Shown here: positions 1-5,736 of the stretch, one piece after another | Layout: every line of letters starts with the position of its first letter | Numbering within the stretch: position 1 is the stretch's first letter | Source of the DNA: Woeseia sp. | GTDB lineage: Bacteria > Pseudomonadota > Gammaproteobacteria > Steroidobacterales > Woeseiaceae | NCBI GenBank assembly: GCA_018701055.1 | Contig: JABIUH010000326.1 | Coordinates: 1 to 6,969, forward strand | Length of the DNA stretch: 6,969 nt | Direction of reading: 5' to 3' | Notes under the pieces: generated by a model | The model's database searches: none | What the model saw: only the letters and a program-made list of their open reading frames with translations | What the model was told of the DNA's origin: nothing | Program-made: the position numbers and the translations under genes

Positions 1-372
1 GACAACGTTGTCACCGGGCTTCACTTCTTTAACACAGGACCCCGCAGTCCCAACGCGAATGACGACATCGCAACCCAACTTACCAAGGTCCTGCATGACC
101 ATCGCTGCGCTTGGACTGCCTATGCCAGTCGATATGACCGATACCGGTACACCATTATAAGTGCCGGTATACGAATGAAATTCTCGCTGAACCATCACGA
201 GCTTCGCGTCGGTCAACCACTCCTTCGCAATACGCGCGGCACGTGCCGGATCACCCGGAACCAGTACGTTCGGCGCAATTTCGCCGGGCAGGCACCGCAC
301 TGCTCTGAATGCCGCTCGATCCGGATCATTAGGATCTGGCAAATCGCTGCTGTCAGGCCAAACTGCAGCCAT
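1..372 (-). CDS. Nucleoside phosphorylase, PNP/UDP family (C-terminus beyond the window)
   Basis: This is the N-terminal 124 codons of a phosphorylase that cleaves a nucleoside with phosphate to a free base and a (deoxy)ribose-1-phosphate in the cytoplasm. The reading frame runs off the left edge. Visible family marks are the phosphate loop VPGDPARA (residues 38-45), QREF (62-65), the STGIGSPS segment (81-88) and IRVGTAG (105-111). By alignment from memory with E. coli uridine phosphorylase, Gly40, Arg44, Arg63 (from the neighbouring subunit) and Arg106 correspond to its phosphate ligands. The GIGxPS form is closer to uridine phosphorylase and archaeal hexameric MTA phosphorylases than to DeoD. 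About 15 extra residues precede the usual N-terminus. The ATG has AAGGA 8 nt upstream (381-385). It is the last visible gene of an operon, 30 bp after the MtnA-like isomerase. The base specificity cannot be read, because the specificity residues lie in the missing part. Confidence 0.88.
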   Translation of the reverse strand, partial: MAAVWPDSSDLPDPNDPDRAAFRAVRCLPGEIAPNVLVPGDPARAARIAKEWLTDAKLVMVQREFHSYTGTYNGVPVSVISTGIGSPSAAMVMQDLGKLGCDVVIRVGTAGSCVKEVKPGDNVV

Positions 373-402
373 AGTCGGTTTCCTTTCTGAGAATTATTAC
401 CG

Positions 403-1476
403 TCACAGTATCGCATCCTCTATAAACGGCTTTGAATCAATATAGGTATTTATCTCACGCGGCAAAAAAATACCACGATCCGTTACGATGGCGCTTACTA
501 AATCTGGCGGTGTGATATCGAAACTTGGGTACAGGCCCTGCACACCTTCGGGCGCCGTTCTTTCCCCACCACAGTATAAGATTGCGTCACCGGATCGAAT
601 CTCTACTTCGACATCCGCTTCGCCTGCGCTTTCTCTATCGGGGCCGCTTTGGCGCAGTGTGTAGTAAGGAAGATCATGTGCCCGAGCTGCCAACGCATGC
701 TGGTAAGTGCCAATTTTATTGCATACCGTACCATCCATACACACTCTATCCGCCGCGGTTACAAACGCATCAATATCACCGCGCCGCATTAAATATGCAC
801 TCATGCCGTCAGTAATGACTTTGGCATCAAAACCTGCTTGCTGCGCACATAGAGACGTTAGCCGCGCACCCTGCAAGTAGGGACGTGTTTCGCTGCAAAT
901 AATAGTCAGGTTCTTGCCTTCCCTTCTGGCTTCCATCAGAAGATAGGCATACGACCGATCGGGAAAGCAGTGCGTCAAAATGCTCATACCGTCTTCGAGC
1001 AAGCTCGCCGCACGCTGCCCTGTTTTCCATCCCTGTCTTGCGAGGTCTGCTGCTGCCTTATCGACAGTATCGATAATTGCGCGCACGGGGTCTTCGCCTT
1101 CACCCAACGCCACATCGACTCGTGCAAGACACGCAGCCATCATACGGTGCAATGCCAGGCCCGTTGGCCGTGTATTAATGAGCCGAGCCGCACTTAGCTG
1201 GATCGCCTGCGCATCACTTCCAGCGAGCGCCAATCCATACCCGGCCGCGATCGATAGAGAAAAAGCGCCCTGAATTGCCATGTTCTCGATCGCGTTAGCG
1301 ACCTCCTCGACCGTTCGGCACTCAAGGTATTGCACCTCCAGGGGAAGTTCACGACGGTCAAGTATGCGGACCACTCCATCATCCCATTCGGCCATTCCAG
1401 CGCGGCGAATCAAAAGCGGGAGATCGGACTCTTTGAACTCACCTTCCAGACCTAATTTATTATCGAGTATTGCCAC
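403..1476 (-). CDS. MtnA-like aldose-1-phosphate isomerase (eIF2B/MtnA family), divergent
   Basis: This 357-residue protein belongs to the family that converts S-methyl-5-thioribose-1-phosphate to the ribulose-1-phosphate, and includes related ribose and 5-deoxyribose phosphate isomerases. Visible marks are LPLEVQYL (44-51), RPT (103-105), THC with the catalytic-type Cys170, ETRPYLQGARLT (196-207), AADR with the catalytic-type Asp243, and CNKIGTY (252-258). The length fits MtnA. Two parts are unusual. The RGAP loop reads QGAF (69-72), so the Arg that contacts phosphate in B. subtilis MtnA is Gln. The NAG that usually follows THC is replaced by FPD. It therefore looks like a paralogue rather than plain MtnA, and I give no gene symbol. 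The start is GTG with AAGGA 10 nt upstream, inside the last codons of the TPR gene 7 bp away. It precedes the phosphorylase whose sugar-1-phosphate product it could use (inference). Confidence 0.85.
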   Translation of the reverse strand: MAILDNKLGLEGEFKESDLPLLIRRAGMAEWDDGVVRILDRRELPLEVQYLECRTVEEVANAIENMAIQGAFSLSIAAGYGLALAGSDAQAIQLSAARLINTRPTGLALHRMMAACLARVDVALGEGEDPVRAIIDTVDKAAADLARQGWKTGQRAASLLEDGMSILTHCFPDRSYAYLLMEARREGKNLTIICSETRPYLQGARLTSLCAQQAGFDAKVITDGMSAYLMRRGDIDAFVTAADRVCMDGTVCNKIGTYQHALAARAHDLPYYTLRQSGPDRESAGEADVEVEIRSGDAILYCGGERTAPEGVQGLYPSFDITPPDLVSAIVTDRGIFLPREINTYIDSKPFIEDAIL

Positions 1477-1483
1477 GCAACCA

Positions 1484-2800
1484 CTATCCTTTTAACCGGC
1501 TAATCCTGCCATGTTGATTTTGATCAAACATTGAATTTTTGCGATTGCGCCGCCGCAGCACAGCGTCGGCTTTATCGTAATCTGCTGCACGAACGCAAGC
1601 CTCTACAAAGGTCTCTTCGATGATACGTCTTTGTGGATTACTGCCACCGATCAAAATGCTACTCGACAAAAAGGGCTCAAGAATGCCAACCGCGCGGGCG
1701 TATTCTCCTTTCGCAAAGGCCCCAAGTGCGCCTGAATACTGCGTTATGAATTCAGCAACGTCAGTGTTCGCCGAGGTCGCAAACTCCGATAAATGAGCAA
1801 CCAGCGTATCGTGTTTTTCTGTACTCGGCTGCAAGGCGGAAGCCATTGTCTTATGAGCATCAGCAAAGGCGAATCCGCAAAATCCGAAGTGCGAATCTGC
1901 ATATTGATTCAACTCATCACAGACTCCGACTGGTATCTCAACGCCCGCCAAATGACACCGCCACAAAAATGATGCGTTATCACAAAGCATCTCAAGTGGA
2001 GATGGCCCATTGGTTGCAGGGTAAAATTCCAAATCATAGGTCTCGAATACATCACTCATTTCAAGGCCGCTCTCTAAATCGATCATCGCCAGATGCCAAA
2101 GTAGATGGTGGCGCATGTTTGAATGATCGCCATATTCAGCGACCCACTCACGAATAAAGTCACGTCCCTCATCAAGCACACAGGCTTCGAAATGAAGATG
2201 CGCCAGGCTATGAGCGCAGTTACCGTTTTCACTTATGCCCCAGGCGCGTTCGCATATTTTGCTGGCTTCCATCAAGCGGCCCTCTTCGGCTGCGAAAAAC
2301 CCTTCGGTCGTCAGGTGCCACCAATCGTCGGCGCGGTAGCGCGCTTTTGTTGCCCTCAGCAGCGCTATATTTTGCTCTGACCAGTCCGTAATTCCAGAAA
2401 ATGCCAACAAGCCAAAAGGACCCAATAGATGTGCCAACACGAAAACATCAGTGGGATACCGCTCAACATGCGCTCGCGCCATCGCGATTGTTTGTGGATC
2501 GCCTCGAACCGCGCCATTCGCGATTTGTATTGCGTCTCGCTCTCTTGAAGTAGCTGAATTTGCTAGAGACATGGCCTTCTTGAAGTGTGTAGCTGACTCA
2601 GCGCTGTGGCCTTGCATGAACAACTGCCGACCCAGCGCAGCATGAGCGATTGCAAACTCTTCGTCTAGTTCAATTGCCGCTCCGAATTCTTCGATCGCGG
2701 TTCGATCGAATCGCAATGAACAATCCATTGCGGACAGAAATGCCTGTAGTGCTGCATCACTAGCGCAAGTAACGTCTAGGTCGTACGTATCTTTAAACAA
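1484..2800 (-). CDS. TPR-repeat protein resembling the TTC38 family
   Basis: This is a 438-residue, largely helical cytoplasmic protein with no signal peptide or membrane segment. It resembles the bacterial relatives of human TTC38 (similar length, about 470). An N-terminal 'S.aAl.aF..am' stretch leads into TPR-like helices (residues about 34-70, with AIAHAALGRQLF). Later come a DDWWHLTTEGFFAAEEGRL repeat (about 156-175), an AHSLAHLHFEA segment and an HHLLWHLAMIDLE segment, both with conserved-looking histidines, and a C-terminal TPR-like pair (about 350-420). No enzymatic function is established for this family as far as I know, so I assign none. It heads the operon with the MtnA-like isomerase and the phosphorylase. 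The start is uncertain. The frame opens with TTG at 2800, directly after an in-frame TAA and without a clear ribosome site. An ATG at 2810 lies in another frame. Confidence 0.8.
   Translation of the reverse strand: MFKDTYDLDVTCASDAALQAFLSAMDCSLRFDRTAIEEFGAAIELDEEFAIAHAALGRQLFMQGHSAESATHFKKAMSLANSATSRERDAIQIANGAVRGDPQTIAMARAHVERYPTDVFVLAHLLGPFGLLAFSGITDWSEQNIALLRATKARYRADDWWHLTTEGFFAAEEGRLMEASKICERAWGISENGNCAHSLAHLHFEACVLDEGRDFIREWVAEYGDHSNMRHHLLWHLAMIDLESGLEMSDVFETYDLEFYPATNGPSPLEMLCDNASFLWRCHLAGVEIPVGVCDELNQYADSHFGFCGFAFADAHKTMASALQPSTEKHDTLVAHLSEFATSANTDVAEFITQYSGALGAFAKGEYARAVGILEPFLSSSILIGGSNPQRRIIEETFVEACVRAADYDKADAVLRRRNRKNSMFDQNQHGRISRLKG
1487..1493 (-). promoter_or_regulatory. Ribosome binding site of the MtnA-like gene, inside the TPR gene end
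   Basis: AAAAGGA lies 10 nt before the GTG start at 1476 and overlaps the last codons and the TAG of the TPR gene. It supports the GTG start, since no in-frame ATG lies nearby, and suggests that translation of the two genes is coupled. Confidence 0.6.
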
Positions 2801-3154
2801 TTAATCGCATCACTTTTTAGCTACCGTAAGCCAGCGTTTTGTGTGGAGGCCAATCGGACATACTTTGTACAGCAATATTGGGCGATAACCTATCGTGCAA
2901 CAACTTATACGATCTGGATTACCTGGACCGGTTGCGACCAGTATCTATCTTCAGGCCATTACACTGCTGACGATCGGAAGCATGTGGAGATCAACGAATC
3001 TAAAGGACATGAACTTGGACGTTTACAAAGACACGGGGGTAGCGCTTCTCTTAATGAATGACCGCGCGGTTTAGAAGCCATTGAAAAATGGTGTGCTTGG
3101 TTGCCGATTAAGATCGCGGCTGGAAGCCGCTCCTACAATTTTCCTAACGGATCG
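2801..3154. other. Intergenic region without a recognised gene
   Basis: This stretch separates the thioesterase end from the start of the TPR operon, so it should hold that operon's promoter on the minus strand. I found no -35/-10 pair good enough to place. The part nearest the thioesterase (3111-3159) contains two separate palindromes, listed on their own. A plus-strand open frame of 72 codons from a GTG at 2843 has no ribosome site and no family resemblance, so I do not call it a gene. Confidence 0.6.
3111..3137. repeat. REP-like palindromic element
   Basis: The stem GCGGCT / AGCCGC (3116-3121 and 3125-3130) with a GGA loop is flanked by the conserved outer bases. Read on the minus strand it gives TGTAGGAGCGGCTTCCAGCC followed by GCGATCT. 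This matches the general form of repetitive extragenic palindromes abundant in Pseudomonas, Xanthomonadaceae and other gammaproteobacteria, which are mobilised by RAYT transposases in trans. Only one copy is in the window, so that it is repeated in this genome is inference from the resemblance. It lies just beyond the thioesterase stop codon, a usual place for such elements. Confidence 0.7.
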
Positions 3155-3159
3155 TTAGG
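3143..3159. terminator. Perfect hairpin over the thioesterase stop codon, possible terminator
   Basis: CCTAACG-GAT-CGTTAGG forms a perfect 7-bp stem with a 3-nt loop. It contains the TAA stop of the thioesterase gene (3155-3157). On the plus strand it is followed by CCCC and then five T, on the minus strand by AAAATTG, so it is not a standard Rho-independent terminator for the gene it overlaps. It may stabilise the 3' end of the mRNA, stop plus-strand transcription coming from 2801 onward, or be part of the adjacent repeat. Confidence 0.4.
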
Positions 3160-3586
3160 CCCCTTTTTCTTTGAATTGATTAAGCAGCGCGCGGATATCA
3201 TCGGGAATTCGGCGCGACCGTAAATTTCCGTCAGGCATGATTTCTGCATAAACGCGCGTTGCAGTGCCATTGCAGATTTCCTGATCGCTATCTAGATTTA
3301 CCGCATCGCATTGCCAATGCACGGTCTTATCGCGGACCTCGATGAGTGTCAATTTACATTGCACTCTATCTCCATACGCCGCAGGTCCAACGAACCGGAA
3401 CTGAATCTCGCCCATTACAAAGGCGCTACGATCTTCACTGATCATTTTGTTGATTGGATGGCCAATCTGGCGAAATAATTCATGCTCGATTTCGTTGAAC
3501 CAAGCAACTTCCCGAGCGTAGTAGACCAATCCAAATGGATCAGACTCCCCCCAATTGACCGTCAAATCCTGAATATAGGCGGACAC
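3155..3586 (-). CDS. Hotdog-fold acyl-CoA thioesterase, 4HBT family
   Basis: This 143-residue cytoplasmic protein has the size of single-domain 4-hydroxybenzoyl-CoA-type thioesterases, which hydrolyse acyl-CoA to free acid and CoA. The N-terminal signature VNWGESDPFGLVYYARE (residues 10-26) matches the family's 'WGDSDPAGIVFYPRY', so Asp16 is the expected catalytic residue of the Pseudomonas-type active site. It is followed by WFNEIEHELF on the long hotdog helix. The region 55-115 has the alternating pattern of the beta sheet. The substrate cannot be told. The GTG start is fixed by an in-frame TAA only one codon upstream. A GGAG lies about 12 nt before it, a long spacing. It stands alone between two intergenic regions and is divergent from the Septum_form-like gene. 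Confidence 0.9.
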   Translation of the reverse strand: MSAYIQDLTVNWGESDPFGLVYYAREVAWFNEIEHELFRQIGHPINKMISEDRSAFVMGEIQFRFVGPAAYGDRVQCKLTLIEVRDKTVHWQCDAVNLDSDQEICNGTATRVYAEIMPDGNLRSRRIPDDIRALLNQFKEKGA

Positions 3587-3897
3587 GGCTTATCGAATCT
3601 CCAAAACACAGTTCATAAATGGAGACGCAGTCTAACTGTCATCGAGGTCAAAATCATCGCGGCGTTTGCCAATTGATATTCTCGACACGGTATCGTTAAT
3701 CTAGTCTTGCGCATCGTGCCCACTCATCCCACCCCAGTTGACAGCCCATGGCGGCAAATGTCGCACGCCACCATTCAATTTGATTGAACGGAGCAGAGCC
3801 TACGAATTAGCCCGATTCGAGACGCCTGCACTGATTTTTCGCCTGATATTAAGGAAAATCGTGTCCTTGATAATGGAATATCAGACCGGGAGACGTC
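3587..3897. other. Divergent intergenic region between thioesterase and the plus-strand gene
   Basis: This stretch must hold the promoters of both flanking genes, but no convincing -35/-10 pair stands out on either strand. On the minus strand a frame is open from 3806 to a TAA at 3696-3698. It encodes 36 residues rich in tryptophan, including an internal ATG at 3749 that would give 17 residues. It has no clear start signal and no family I recognise. It could be chance, a small peptide gene or a remnant. Confidence 0.5.
3888..3892 (+). promoter_or_regulatory. Ribosome binding site of the Septum_form-like gene
   Basis: GGGAG lies 5 nt before the ATG at 3898. It supports that start, which also places the hydrophobic segment directly at the N-terminus. 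Confidence 0.65.
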
Positions 3898-4368
3898 ATG
3901 AAAAGTTGGGCGGGTTATATTTTGGCGGTACTGGGATTTGTAATTTATGGAGCCGCAACCAACGCCGATCGCGATAGCACGGGTGCGATCGTCGGCGAAG
4001 GAAGCGATGATGCATTTCAGGTCCAAGTCGGCGACTGTTTTAACGACGCAAGCATGGATTTTGAAGAAATCAGTAACGTTGCAGGCGTCCCCTGCTCGGA
4101 GCCCCACGACAATGAAACCTATGCATTAGTTGGTCTAACTATTGCTGACTATCCTGGCGCAGACGAAATGGGCGAACTGGCAAACGATTCTTGCATGGAA
4201 GAATTTGCGGGATTCGTGGGTAAAGATTACGAATCGTCAACGCTTGATATCCTCACTATGTACCCTTCCGCTGATAGCTGGAAGCAAGACGACCATGAAG
4301 TCATATGCGCTGTATATGACATGAATATCGAAAAGCTCGTCGGCACCACAAAAGATAGCGGGCTATAA
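3898..4368 (+). CDS. Small exported or membrane-anchored protein resembling the Septum_form family
   Basis: This is a 156-residue acidic protein. Residues about 4-20 form one hydrophobic segment after a single lysine, either a signal peptide (possible cleavage after Ala20 or Ala23) or an N-terminal anchor. There is no lipobox cysteine. The remainder should lie outside the inner membrane. It follows the pattern of the Septum_form family, best known from actinobacteria: VGDCFND (44-50), VPCSEPHDNETYALV (64-78), a third Cys at 99, then PSADSWKQDDHEVICAVYD (123-141) and LVGTTKDSG (147-155). Four cysteines (47, 66, 99, 137) could make two disulfides. The family name does not establish a role in septation here. 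It is the only plus-strand gene, converging on the aminotransferase, with its own ribosome site. The family call rests on motif spacing and is moderately sure. Confidence 0.75.
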   Translation: MKSWAGYILAVLGFVIYGAATNADRDSTGAIVGEGSDDAFQVQVGDCFNDASMDFEEISNVAGVPCSEPHDNETYALVGLTIADYPGADEMGELANDSCMEEFAGFVGKDYESSTLDILTMYPSADSWKQDDHEVICAVYDMNIEKLVGTTKDSGL

Positions 4369-4385
4369 TCGAATAAGGTCAATTT

Positions 4386-4415
4386 AGGTGAGGACTGACT
4401 CGTCAGTCTTCACCT
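4386..4415. terminator. Strong hairpin between convergent genes
   Basis: AGGTGAGGACTGA and TCAGTCTTCACCT form a 13-bp stem with one G-U pair and a CTCG loop. The hairpin sits 17 bp after the Septum_form-like stop on one side and 6 bp after the second TAG of the aminotransferase frame on the other. Neither side has a T-run, so a Rho-independent terminator is only suggested. Its position at the ends of two convergent genes fits a shared bidirectional stop or a 3'-end stabiliser. Confidence 0.55.
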
Positions 4416-4421
4416 CAATCG

Positions 4422-4511
4422 CTATATCGGCGCAGCAATAAATGCTGCAAGCGCGTCAACGTCACCCGAACCGATCACCCATTCAAACGGGTCGTGGACC
4501 TTTCCTTCCTA
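4422..4511 (-). pseudogene. Cut-off C-terminal tail of the aminotransferase, behind an in-frame TAG
   Basis: After the TAG at 4511-4509 the same frame stays open for 28 codons to a second TAG at 4424-4422. The translation across the first stop is ILDI-stop-EGKVHDPFEWVIGSG and onward. Class IV branched-chain aminotransferases end with a conserved IQxGxxxDxxxW motif, so the TAG replaces the Gln (one base from CAG) and the G, D and W follow at the expected spacing. This shows that the ancestral gene ended at 4422, giving about 365 residues. Whether it is a nonsense mutation, a sequence error or a readthrough site cannot be told from one sequence. Confidence 0.8.
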
Positions 4512-5519
4512 AATATCGAGTATCGCATCACGAAATCGAGCTGACATAGTTCCGACTTCCGGCAGAGACCATTCCCTGCCATCCGCTTCGCCGATAACTG
4601 CGATCGGCGCAACGATCGCGCCTGTACCACATGCGAAAAGCTCGCTACAACACCCCGACTCAATATCACCGAGCAACGCGTTTATCGACATTTCGCGTGA
4701 AACTCCCTCGATATCTGAATGCTGTGCCAATTGTAAAAGTGAGTCCCGGGTAACACCTTCCAATAACGAACCGCTTGGCGCCGGCGTGTGAATCCCGCCA
4801 TCAATAACAGCAACGAAGTTCATAGCCGAAAGCTCTTCAATATTCTCACCAACTACAGGGTCCAACCACAACGATTGATCAAATCCCAAAGACACACAAT
4901 TTTCATTCGCCTGTAGCGACGCGGCATAGTTACCACCGACCTTTTCCGCACCAGTGCCCCCTCTTGCAGCACGTCGACTCTCTCGTTCGATCATGACCCG
5001 AATGGGGTCGGAGTAATAAGCGTCCGCCGGACTGGCCAACACCAAGAATCTAAACCGCTTGCTTCCCTTCACGGCAAATTGAGGGTCGAGTCCGAACAAT
5101 GTTGGTCGAAGATACAACGATTGACCGCGTCCGCCGGGAACGAAAGCTGCCAGGGCAACGGAAAGTGATGATAGTGCCTTCGCGAAGAGTGATGCCGGCA
5201 CGACGGGCATACGCAGACGTTTTGCGGAACGAGCAAATCTGCGCCAGTTCATATCAGGTCGGAACAAGTGTGGCGTTCCATCGACACCCTTGTATGCCTT
5301 CATCCCCTCAAATGCCTGTTGCCCGAACTGCAAGGCAGTAGACGCAGGATTTACGGGAACGTCAGCAAACGGCACCAATTCACCCGGCTGCCACGTTCCG
5401 TCACTGAATTCAGCGCTGAACATGATGGGTGCCATCTCTGTCCCGAAGGGAATTTCATCCGGTAACTTATAGGCAGCAATGATATCGGCGACACTCGCGT
5501 CAATTTCGACAGCAGTCAA
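4509..5519 (-). CDS. ilvE: Branched-chain amino acid aminotransferase, class IV (C-terminus cut by TAG)
   Basis: This PLP enzyme reversibly transfers the amino group between Leu, Ile or Val and 2-oxoglutarate in the cytoplasm, and some members also use the methionine keto acid. Marks of the eukaryotic/actinobacterial-like subgroup run in order: FGQQAFEGMKAYKG (65-78), SLYLRPTLFGLDP (134-146), ASPADAYY (162-169), GGTGAEKVGGNYAASL (187-202) with PLP-binding Lys193, EELSAMNF (228-235, usually EExGxMNxF), GSLLEGVTRDSLL (250-262) and FACGTGAIVAPIAVI (295-309). The start is TTG, with GGAGG 7 nt upstream and no in-frame ATG between it and an upstream stop. The product has 336 residues. It stops inside the conserved C-terminal IQxGxxxDxxxW motif, so about 29 residues are missing and activity is uncertain. 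It faces the Septum_form-like gene and has HyuB 217 bp upstream on the same strand. Confidence 0.9.
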   Translation of the reverse strand: MTAVEIDASVADIIAAYKLPDEIPFGTEMAPIMFSAEFSDGTWQPGELVPFADVPVNPASTALQFGQQAFEGMKAYKGVDGTPHLFRPDMNWRRFARSAKRLRMPVVPASLFAKALSSLSVALAAFVPGGRGQSLYLRPTLFGLDPQFAVKGSKRFRFLVLASPADAYYSDPIRVMIERESRRAARGGTGAEKVGGNYAASLQANENCVSLGFDQSLWLDPVVGENIEELSAMNFVAVIDGGIHTPAPSGSLLEGVTRDSLLQLAQHSDIEGVSREMSINALLGDIESGCCSELFACGTGAIVAPIAVIGEADGREWSLPEVGTMSARFRDAILDI

Positions 5520-5526
5520 TTGAGCC

Positions 5527-5531
5527 CCTCC
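5527..5531 (-). promoter_or_regulatory. Ribosome binding site that fixes the TTG start of the aminotransferase
   Basis: GGAGG, the best ribosome site in the window, lies 7 nt before the TTG at 5519. It decides for the TTG, because an in-frame TAA further upstream (about 5580) is not followed by any ATG or GTG. Confidence 0.75.
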
Positions 5532-5605
5532 AAGGTTAAGACCTGCATTATCGAGGCTAACATGAATGCATTCTGCAATTTACGTCCGAATATCGATGGC
5601 GATCG

Positions 5606-5611
5606 ATTCTA
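5606..5611 (-). promoter_or_regulatory. Weak candidate -10 box for the aminotransferase
   Basis: TAGAAT on the minus strand lies about 85 bp before the TTG start and matches five of six bases of the sigma-70 -10 consensus. No good -35 hexamer is found at the usual distance. It overlaps an imperfect inverted repeat of ATCGAT half sites (about 5588-5609), which could be an operator. The 217-bp gap to HyuB makes a separate promoter likely, but this exact site is a guess. Confidence 0.25.
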
Positions 5612-5736
5612 CACAAGTAAGGCGAATGCGATTCGCAGCCTGCGACCATCAACCAGAGTTGGGGTGATTGCCTTTCTAAGGACAATTTGCACGCCGACGC
5701 ATTGCCTGGTCCGAACGAATAGTCAGCTCTACGCCG

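Noticed and set aside
1..2800. Plain methionine salvage operon (mtnP-mtnA)
   Set aside because: The phosphorylase is of the uridine phosphorylase type and cut by the window edge, the isomerase has an altered phosphate loop, and no other mtn gene is visible. The assignment is kept only as one possibility.
2843..3061. Plus-strand open frame of 72 codons from a GTG, aromatic-rich
   Set aside because: It has no ribosome site before the GTG and no family resemblance. The same frame stays open upstream into the antisense of the TPR gene, as expected by chance.
3775..4107. Minus-strand open frame of 110 codons overlapping the start of the Septum_form-like gene
   Set aside because: It is antisense to a gene with clear family motifs, a good ribosome site and an N-terminal hydrophobic segment. 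The antisense product matches nothing known to me.
4386..4415. Standard Rho-independent terminator
   Set aside because: The stem is strong, but neither strand has a T-run after it. I keep it only as a hairpin with possible terminator function.
4509..4511. Genome-wide reassignment of TAG as a sense codon
   Set aside because: HyuB and the TPR gene end with TAG at positions that fit their families, and the aminotransferase tail itself ends with TAG. TAG therefore works as a stop here.
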